A stretch of DNA of 64,000 nt from Lepidodermella squamata (taxonomy: Eukaryota > Gastrotricha), in the NCBI GenBank assembly GCA_047495785.1, contig JBLDXI010000007.1, forward strand, positions 1,240,001 to 1,304,000, in the 5' to 3' direction. Below, one piece after another: positions 57,271-64,000 of the stretch. Made by a program: the position numbers and the translations under genes. Each line of letters opens with the position of its first letter. Position 1 is the first letter of the stretch. Below the pieces are notes generated by a model. That model had not been told where the DNA came from. It searched no databases and was given only the letters and a program-made list of their open reading frames with translations.

Positions 57271-57352
57271 GTCGCTATGCCCGAGTGGTTAAGGGGTCTG
57301 ACTAGAAATCAGATGCGGTCTCCGCGCGTAGGTTCAAATCCTACTGGCGACG
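57271..57352 (+). tRNA. tRNA-Ser (AGA)
   Basis: 82 nt, identical to 36708-36789, with about 120 bp of shared upstream flank (GGCAAATATTTGA.GTCATGCG). Confidence 0.95.
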
Positions 57353-57628
57353 AACATTTTTTCAAATTTATCTTCGTTCGAAAAGCTAATTTCGAATTTG
57401 AAGTTCGATAAAAAATGGAAAGGCATGGCGAAAAATCTAATGACTCGGAGCTAAGAAGATCACGTCGCATTCAAAATTTAAGATATTTTTGTTCATTTTC
57501 TTCGTTACTAGGGTTGGTCCTTCAAAAAGAGGCATCCAAGAATAATATGAAACATTTATTGTTGTTGTTATACTTCAACACTTGAAAACAATTCAACAGT
57601 GAGTTCATTACGAAAAATAATTAAAAAT

Positions 57629-60070
57629 TTAAGCCGAAACTCTCGAAACAAGTCCCTTAGCCGATGAATAGCTAGTTATCAGGCTCAGCGCCAGTGAATA
57701 AATCAAAGCTGCAACTGCAATGATAACTTGTCTGAGCACTCCCGGGCCCACGATGAAAACAGCGCCGAACGCACATCCGAAGAGCGTAGCCGCAAAAACG
57801 ATCGCAACTTCAAAGTACTGCAGCTGCTGAACCGCCCTAGCTCGCTTGTTGTAGCGCAAATTCAACGCACATACAATGCCTAAGATCAACGGAAGAGCAT
57901 TGAAGCCGAACAAAGCAGCCGCCCAGAATTCGCCTTCATTGCCATTCGACGTCCCGCTCTTGCAGACTGTGACAATGTAAGTCGAGTAAGTGTCATTCGC
58001 TTCGTCATATATCGTGTCTCCAATGAGTACTTGAACAGCTCTTAGAGGGTCAAATATCAACCAAACCACTATCACGCACAGATTCACCGCCAGGAAACAA
58101 GCGGAGGGTAGAAGGACCTCACGATTGTTTGTTTGAATGACTTTGCGAGGGAGAGGCAGACTACGCGCACTATTAACAGACGAATGCCTCACAAGAGACT
58201 TCGCAGATACAACTGATACAGCACCAACCGATACTACCTTAGCTTGCTGGAGCGATCTTTGAGTTGATCTTTGTTGAACAGAATTCCTACTTGGAGCGGT
58301 TGTCATTGGTTGAGTGGAAAGATTCCAATGAACTCGGAAAAGGACCATGCTCATGCATCCATGGAGTAGAGATATCCCGAAAACAAGCATTGCAGCTCTA
58401 GTGGCGCAAGATCCATCACGAGAGGCAAGGTTATTCGGAACGACGAAAGCAACAGCCGTTCCGTTCAAAACCAAGGCTGATAGTAGAATCGCTAGACTGA
58501 CGAATGCGATCGGCTTGTCAGGGTGATTGATTTCGTTGCGAAGGATCTTGAAAATGATCGAAACCTGAAGAATCGTGATGAAGAAAGCTAGTCCTGCTAT
58601 CACGCCAAAGGTTGCCCAAGGTACATCGATGTAATACGTAACATTCCTACCATTATCCCTCGGAAAATTCCACTTATATTTCTCATCAATGTAATCGATT
58701 TTGTAGGAATCAACACGGTCTGCAGATGCATTATCTCGGCAGGAAATTGTGCCAAGGAGTTGGAAAGAAGTTTCTGGAGACCATCGAGCGATTAGTTGTG
58801 GCTCCATGTCGAATTCGAGCCGCTTGGAGTAGCGGAAACGACCATGTCGAAGATTCCAAAAGTCGATATCAGCCGCACTTTTATTCGTTGCCATCATCAC
58901 CTCACGAGGGAACTGTCGATAGTCTCGCAGAGAAAGATTTTGCTTCGCCAGCAATTTCTCCGCTCCATCGAGAATCAAAGCTCCCTGTAGAGCTCTGTCG
59001 TAGCAAACATGGCGATAGTCGTAGTCAGGGGATCGGGCGCCATTTGTGTATTTGTCAAACAGAACTTCAAACTCTCGAACAGTGTGGCCTAGAGTTGTTC
59101 GGTCGTTGCTGTTTTCACGTCCTGTGGCTTCATTCGTTAGTCCAATATACAACGCTCGTCTGTATTGATCGTAAATCATTTCTCTAGTGCATCCAGGCGG
59201 CAATGCTGCGGTTGCTACTGAATCTGGGTGGACGTAGGTACCGAATTGGAACAGAAAGAAGTACTTAGGACCCCTGATTCCAGCTCTGTAGGCTTGGCAA
59301 AGGAATCTGAGCCCTGAGCCTCCTTCGGCAGCTTCGTGGGTGAAAATTCTGACGTCCAGCTTTTTTATTTGAGCCATAACTTCGTCGTTGAAATCAGGAC
59401 TGGCCTCGAACGAAACAACTTCAAAACCTTCATTCGTTGCAATTCTGTGGAATATCAGGGCAGTGTCGTAGTTGTGAGGATTGCCATTGAGATTCATCGT
59501 CACCGCGATTCGTCGCCACGGAGTCATTTTCTTGATGAATAGCAACCTGGCGTACAGTGACAACTCGGCGGAGCATCTTGGTCTGTAAACGTTAGGATAC
59601 AACGATCGACGCGCTGCCAGAGCCGGGGCAGTGCATGAAGCAACAAGGGTGACCATGTTGAAGTGATGCGGCAACACACCCCAGCTTTTGCACCCACCAG
59701 CGAACAGTGGACCCATATTCAAGGGAGCTGGGAGCAAAGTTGGGTCACGATTCTCTTCCATCCTTCGAATATATTCGACGGCGACTTTAGGGACAAAGTT
59801 CCCGCTAGGACCTTCGTTGACATAATCCAGCTCGAGTCTGTAGTCGGGCAGCAGGTCCGTTCTGTTGTTGATGATTTCGATTGTCATCTCTTGAGCGGCC
59901 TTGCATAGCATATTGTCCCGGGGCTCGAAGCCTGTGAAAGCGTTTATGGAAAGTACTGACAAGCGGTACGGCTTCAAGAATTGCTGAGCTGACGAAGTTA
60001 CCATGAGGATAAGCAATATAGCGACCAGCATCTCGATTCGAAGAACGCCAAACATCGATGTCATTTTCAA
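57629..60070 (-). CDS. class C GPCR, metabotropic GABA-B receptor-like
   Basis: 813 residues in one exon. Signal peptide 1-28; bilobed ligand-binding (ANF-receptor/Venus flytrap) domain ~33-450 with GGCKSWGVLPHHFNMVTLVA and CTAPALAARRSLYPNVYRPR, as in GABA-B subunits; no Cys-rich domain between it and the membrane part, which also fits GABA-B rather than mGluR. TM1 ~486-508, TM2 ~522-545, TM3 ~556-580, TM4 ~657-675, TM5-TM7 to ~800. The second intracellular loop is unusually long (~75 residues, Ser/Gln/Arg-rich, ~582-656) and the cytoplasmic tail is nearly absent (no coiled coil for heterodimer trafficking). Whether it binds GABA cannot be told. Being intronless among intron-rich neighbours, it may be a retrocopy that stayed intact. 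Confidence 0.88.
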   Translation of the reverse strand: MKMTSMFGVLRIEMLVAILLILMVTSSAQQFLKPYRLSVLSINAFTGFEPRDNMLCKAAQEMTIEIINNRTDLLPDYRLELDYVNEGPSGNFVPKVAVEYIRRMEENRDPTLLPAPLNMGPLFAGGCKSWGVLPHHFNMVTLVASCTAPALAARRSLYPNVYRPRCSAELSLYARLLFIKKMTPWRRIAVTMNLNGNPHNYDTALIFHRIATNEGFEVVSFEASPDFNDEVMAQIKKLDVRIFTHEAAEGGSGLRFLCQAYRAGIRGPKYFFLFQFGTYVHPDSVATAALPPGCTREMIYDQYRRALYIGLTNEATGRENSNDRTTLGHTVREFEVLFDKYTNGARSPDYDYRHVCYDRALQGALILDGAEKLLAKQNLSLRDYRQFPREVMMATNKSAADIDFWNLRHGRFRYSKRLEFDMEPQLIARWSPETSFQLLGTISCRDNASADRVDSYKIDYIDEKYKWNFPRDNGRNVTYYIDVPWATFGVIAGLAFFITILQVSIIFKILRNEINHPDKPIAFVSLAILLSALVLNGTAVAFVVPNNLASRDGSCATRAAMLVFGISLLHGCMSMVLFRVHWNLSTQPMTTAPSRNSVQQRSTQRSLQQAKVVSVGAVSVVSAKSLVRHSSVNSARSLPLPRKVIQTNNREVLLPSACFLAVNLCVIVVWLIFDPLRAVQVLIGDTIYDEANDTYSTYIVTVCKSGTSNGNEGEFWAAALFGFNALPLILGIVCALNLRYNKRARAVQQLQYFEVAIVFAATLFGCAFGAVFIVGPGVLRQVIIAVAALIYSLALSLITSYSSAKGLVSRVSA

Positions 60071-61633
60071 AATAGGATTCTATGAAATGTACACGGGAAA
60101 ATCAAAACATTGAATTTTAGAGACATTTTCGGAAATCAGCGTCTCATCCGGAGAATGAGAGTCTAGTGTGCCTTACATTAGATGTCGTGTTTGCGTAGTA
60201 TACAGTGATGCCCTGCATCGGACATGCATACTGCATATTTTGGTATTTAACCTTAAAAACCCATTTTCAACTTTGCGTTATTTGGGAAAGGTGACTATAG
60301 TTGAAAGCTTATGGATAATACAACTTAAGCTTTCAACGATGCCCCGTTCAAAGTTGAAGGTGGATGGACACAGAAATGCGTTGCTGCACCATAAGGTAGC
60401 GAGCATTAACTCTTTTCATTCGCGCCATTTCACAGCCTCATTCTTTTCCCTTAGGCTGAAATAGCGCGAATGAAAGGTTGTTGGAAGTTGGGTTTCAAAA
60501 GCGCATCAATCATCGTAGAAACAAAATAGTTTTTTGTGTCTTAGATTAAGTACCTACCACTCACTGGCCAATGGGAGTTGGAGTAGGTCCAATAGTTAGG
60601 AAACAGAGCTTTTTAAACTTGGATTAAGAAACTTGATTGCTATTTGATTGATAATCGAAGTTTGCACGCTTTATATACCGCTGCTAATACGTCATTAAAA
60701 AGCCTGCTGGTTCGCTACGTGACAATTGCAAAATCAGCGCGCCTCGACGGCGGCATTGACGCAGAACGTTTGACGTATATATGGTTACTTCACAGACCTT
60801 GTGATAATTTCTCCTGCATTTTCTGGTCTATTCAGTGCAGGATTTACTATCTATTTTTGCTAATTGCCACGATTACCAGAAATAGAAACACGTCCGGTTG
60901 TTAAGCAAAATGGGAGAACGTAACACGTGTGCAGCCAATGTTTTGGCTCGGGCAAACATTTTCGGTTCGTTCAGTTTGAAACATGATATCGATGGTTCTA
61001 AAGAGCAACCATTGAGCTTTCTCCAGAACTTTCGCCGAAAATTCAGACGCATTCGATGTGGGAACCGATGAGCCCAGGGTGTAGTATTAATATTAGGTGC
61101 TTACACGAGAAATGCGCACTTACATTGACATGGGCTCAGTTAAAAATGAGTCCTCGAAATAAAGGAATAGAACTTAACATTCTACTATGAGACGATGACT
61201 CATGAAGGCGCAACAAGGCTTTCTTATCTGAGCTTGAGCCAATAGGTAATAGGGATCAATTATAGTTTCGCTGAATCAACAGTTGTATCTTTGGAAATTA
61301 GTCATTCAAAATTCAAATGTGTTCTCGGGGATAATCAGGAAACAATTTACTGCACTGGAACGCTACCCTCATCCTTTTAAGTCTTGCACCGCCAATGCTC
61401 ACGCCTATTACAGATTGTATGTATACCTATGCCTTAGCTTTACAGACTGCCTGCGCAGTCCATTTCAGCTTCCATTCAGTTTTGGGCTGGCATCGGCACA
61501 AAAAGGGACGGATATTGACGCTTAGAAGACTAAGTGGTACGGAATAAAGCGTGTCGCCGGCCTTTTATGTCGAATCATAAATCAGAAGAATTAAGCAATC
61601 TTGGATGGCTCAGAATGCAGAAACACTTTTCCT
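60071..61633. other. intergenic, no gene seen
   Basis: Upstream region of the GPCR. It holds a hairpin at 60411-60475 with arms TTTCATTCGCGCCATTTCA / TGAAATAGCGCGAATGAAA. Otherwise nothing supported. Confidence 0.45.
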
Positions 61634-61821
61634 GCACAAATGACCGCATGAGGTTCCGACGATCGAGAAATTAAGGAATTCTTCCCGGTGTTGAGGGCAG
61701 AACCGAGAATTCTGCCCGCTGAAAATGCCCGAGGGCGTAGCGGAGCGCAGCGAAGCGAAGCCCGAGGGTATTTTCAAGGGCTGAATTCGAGGTTTTGCCC
61801 GAGACACAAGGGAAGAGTTCC

Positions 61822-63791
61822 TGTTCCTTCCCAGTTGGTTATTTTTGTTAATCCGACACTCGGACGAGTGAAAATGGGGAATGGTGTATAGTGCGTATGA
61901 AAGATGACCGTTGTTAATAACGAAAATAAGAAATCCAGCTTAAAATGTGTAGCAAATTTTTTTTTTGAATTTTTTTTGTTCGTTGTTCATTTCCTTGTTT
62001 TATTATCAATTGAATATTGCGAATTTCCGTCGAATTTTCAATGGAGATCACTTTTGATATTGGCGACCTGGGCCTCGGTGCTCTCGCTGACGGCTCCGTG
62101 GAAGTGAAAGAGCGCGAAGAATCCGATCCAATTCGACTTCTCGAACGAGAACTTGATGCTGATATCGAAGAAGAAGAATCCGATGAAGAGGGTGATACGT
62201 CGGAGTTCATTCAAGAAGTCGAAAATTTCGTGGCTGGTTTTGAAGCAAACGGCACAGCTCAGAAAACCAAGCAGCACTGGAGCCGATTTGTCGCATTTGT
62301 CGAGCAGCGATTCCACATTTCGGAGCAACTATTAGTTGAACTTACGGTCAAGGATATGGATCTCTATGTCGCTCTTTTTCTCAAGCAGTTGACGAAGACT
62401 GATGGTAGCGCGATGGAGCCGACGACGATTCGAGGCATTTATTCCTCCATCATTCGCCATCTCCGCGATGTGACGAAGAACGAAATCAACTTCACCATGG
62501 CGAGAGTCGATTTCTTCTATAGCATGAAAATGCTGAAATCCAAGTTTGTCGAATCTAAGCGTGCTGGAAAGGGAAATAAAGCCCGAGCATCTGAATGCCT
62601 AGAACGAGAAGATATTGATAAAATGCGTGAGGCGAAAACGCTGATTGATGACACGCCAATCGGTTTGATCACGATGCTGTGGCTGGTTTTCACCGTGTAT
62701 TTCGGTCTTCGTGGCCGTGATGAACATCTACAAATGAAGTAGGTTGTTGGATTGCCATTGAAAAATTGTTAAATTGGCCGTTTTCAGGTTTGGTGATGTC
62801 CAGCTAAAAACCGAATCTGGAGGTCGCAGGTATCTCGAATTCAACGAGCGACAGACTAAAACCAGGAATGGCGAATCAACCCACTCAAAACTGGCACCAC
62901 GAGCATACGAGAACGGTGGCTTTTTCTGCCCGGTTCGATTGTTCCTTATTTTTTGTGCAAAACGACCGGGAAAGTTTTCGCGCCCGAGTGACCCAATGTA
63001 TGTTGGTTGCCTGACCCGATTTCGACCCGACGGCCTCTTCTACAAATGCCAAAATTTGGGCAAGAACCCCCTTGGATCGCTCCTCAAGGACGCCGCTGTC
63101 GGTGCTGGTATTACCAAACGAATCACGAACCACTCGGCTCGAAAGTTTCTCGTCTCAACCCTCTCTGAACTCGGTGTCGATTCTCGAAAGATCATCCAGA
63201 TTACTGGTCATGCATCGGTCGATTCTCTGAACAGTTACCACAAACTCAACACCTCTGAACGACGAAGTATCAGCGACAAACTGGCTGTCGGTTTCGGTGA
63301 TGGACAATCAGCTGCAGTTTCGGGTGTGTCTGCACAAGAGATCAAGCCAACCGAAGGATTGGTGGTGGCCGAGTCGCATTTCTCGCAAACGCTGCTGCTT
63401 CGAAACGTCGAAAATGACCCGCGCGATGAGCCACCCGTAAAGCAAGCTAAACCCATGCCGATCTTCAATTTCTCGAATTGCTCCGTCGTTATTAACAATT
63501 AATCCGGCCCAAACACTTGTTTTAAAGTTTAAACATTCTAATAAAGGTTATTCACTTGTTCACTCGTTTGGTCAGAGTCTGAAGGTTGTAGTAAAGGGAC
63601 TGGGAACGGAAATTGAAGTTGTGCAACATTATTTCAGGTGAGAGGTTTTCCCGAATTTTCGAGAGCATCAATTGATTTTCGAAAATAAAAAATCCACCCT
63701 AATCGTTTGAGCGGGCAGGAACAGCGGGCAGAAACATCGGGCAGAATCACTTTTTCCGTCTAGGCAAAAAATAACCAACTGGGCAGGAACA
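61822..63791. mobile_element. Crypton-like element bracketed by inverted repeats
   Basis: 61822-61846 and 63767-63791 are inverted repeats of 25 bp with one mismatch (left arm contains CCCAGTTGGTTATTTTT). A 14-bp direct repeat GAAACACTTTTCCT lies further out at 61620-61633 and 63828-63841. Between them is a single tyrosine-recombinase gene. Which pair marks the true ends is unclear; GGGCAGAA-type repeats also occur on both sides. Confidence 0.6.
62041..63502 (+). CDS. Crypton-type tyrosine recombinase (or domesticated derivative)
   Basis: Two exons, 62041-62738 and 62788-63502; 470 residues. Start MEITFDIGDLGLGA; acidic N-terminal stretch (EEEESDEEGD, ~39-48); a core-binding region with VENFVAGFEANGTAQKTKQH; catalytic domain with Arg224 in GLRGRDEH, a Lys near 257 (RQTKTRNGE), His348 and Arg351 (NHSARKFL), His374 (ITGHAS) and Tyr383 nucleophile (SYHKL). 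That is the full R-K-HxxR-H-Y set. GLRGRDEH and the HSARK...TGH spacing match metazoan Cryptons and related DUF3504 proteins. It would act in the nucleus to cut and rejoin DNA through a Tyr-DNA link. C-terminal ~85 residues are unstructured. Confidence 0.85.
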
Positions 63792-64000
63792 CTACTTCTG
63801 AATCGTATTTTAGCCTCAATCATAGGAGAAACACTTTTCCTATATCGTTGACTCATGCCCGCATTGTTATAACAATGAAAAAAAGCCATAACCGTATTAG
63901 GCAATTCAAAGGTTATTTCCAACTGAACTGCTGTCCTAACGCTTTTTGCTGTTAATTAAGCCAATTTCTTGTATTTTTAATACGATTTTACGCTCTCAAA
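63503..64000. other. 3' flank of the recombinase gene
   Basis: Contains an ATAAAG/AATAAA-like signal near 63540, GGGCAGGAAC/GGGCAGAA repeats at 63711-63750 and the right inverted repeat. No gene. Confidence 0.5.

Noticed and set aside
61690-61800. GC-rich GCCCGAGGGCG...GCCCGAGGG stretch read as possible gene or attachment site
   Set aside because: Small repeats and an inverted GGCAGAA/TTCTGCC pair are visible but no consistent boundary or function could be shown.

Overview
The window is nuclear DNA from an animal with a compact genome. The evidence is many multi-exon genes with uniform introns of about 45-60 bp (GT...AG), eukaryotic tRNA genes with A and B boxes, U1 snRNA genes, and metazoan families: Cys-loop receptors, a GABA-B-like GPCR, EGF/C-type-lectin mosaics, TRIM-like RING, ankyrin proteins, a NEK-like kinase and a metallothionein. 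I cannot name the phylum. The intron size, gene density and heavy paralogue expansion would fit a small-genome invertebrate. Exon structures below were worked out by hand from splice sites and frame continuity; every listed join closes in frame.

Layout. 1-20.5 kb holds four paralogous Cys-loop receptor genes of an unusual design (signal peptide, ~200-residue beta-sandwich-like module, Ser/Thr/Pro stalk, Cys-loop ligand domain, four membrane segments with a very short M3-M4 loop) at 1455-3673(+), 9685-12304(+), 13043-15507(+) and 18030-20520(-). The second is broken by a hAT-type MITE with a clean 8-bp target duplication. Between them lie an ankyrin gene, a RING gene, a metallothionein-like gene with a 148-bp hairpin just upstream, and a 1.18-kb TA-flanked MITE. 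21.4-25.2 kb has two related ankyrin-type genes; one carries an in-frame stop and the other has a 1.2-kb intron full of dispersed repeats.

25.7-57.4 kb is dominated by a repeated RNA cassette, tRNA-Leu(UAG) / initiator tRNA-Met / U1 snRNA, found on both strands (7 Leu, 6 iMet, 4 full U1 and 1 truncated U1), interleaved with six GNAT-type acetyltransferase paralogues and at least four broken GNAT pieces. GNAT genes and RNA cassettes have duplicated and recombined together. Two tRNA-Ser(AGA) genes sit in a second duplicated block. Also here are a divergent MTA-phosphorylase-like gene, a complete NEK-like kinase (7 exons), a conventional-length Cys-loop receptor (33.6-34.9 kb), a 15-exon EGF/C-type-lectin gene (41.2-44.8 kb) and two paralogous two-TM, Cys-rich surface proteins (51.3-54.5 kb).

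57.6-64 kb has a large GABA-B-like receptor in one exon and a Crypton-like tyrosine recombinase gene with all catalytic residues, bracketed by near-perfect inverted repeats.

Two features stand out as possibly undescribed: the lectin-like/mucin-stalk Cys-loop receptor family, and the GNAT-linked tRNA/U1 cassette array. A third is the frequent use of AAG as a 3' splice site (12 of about 49 introns).
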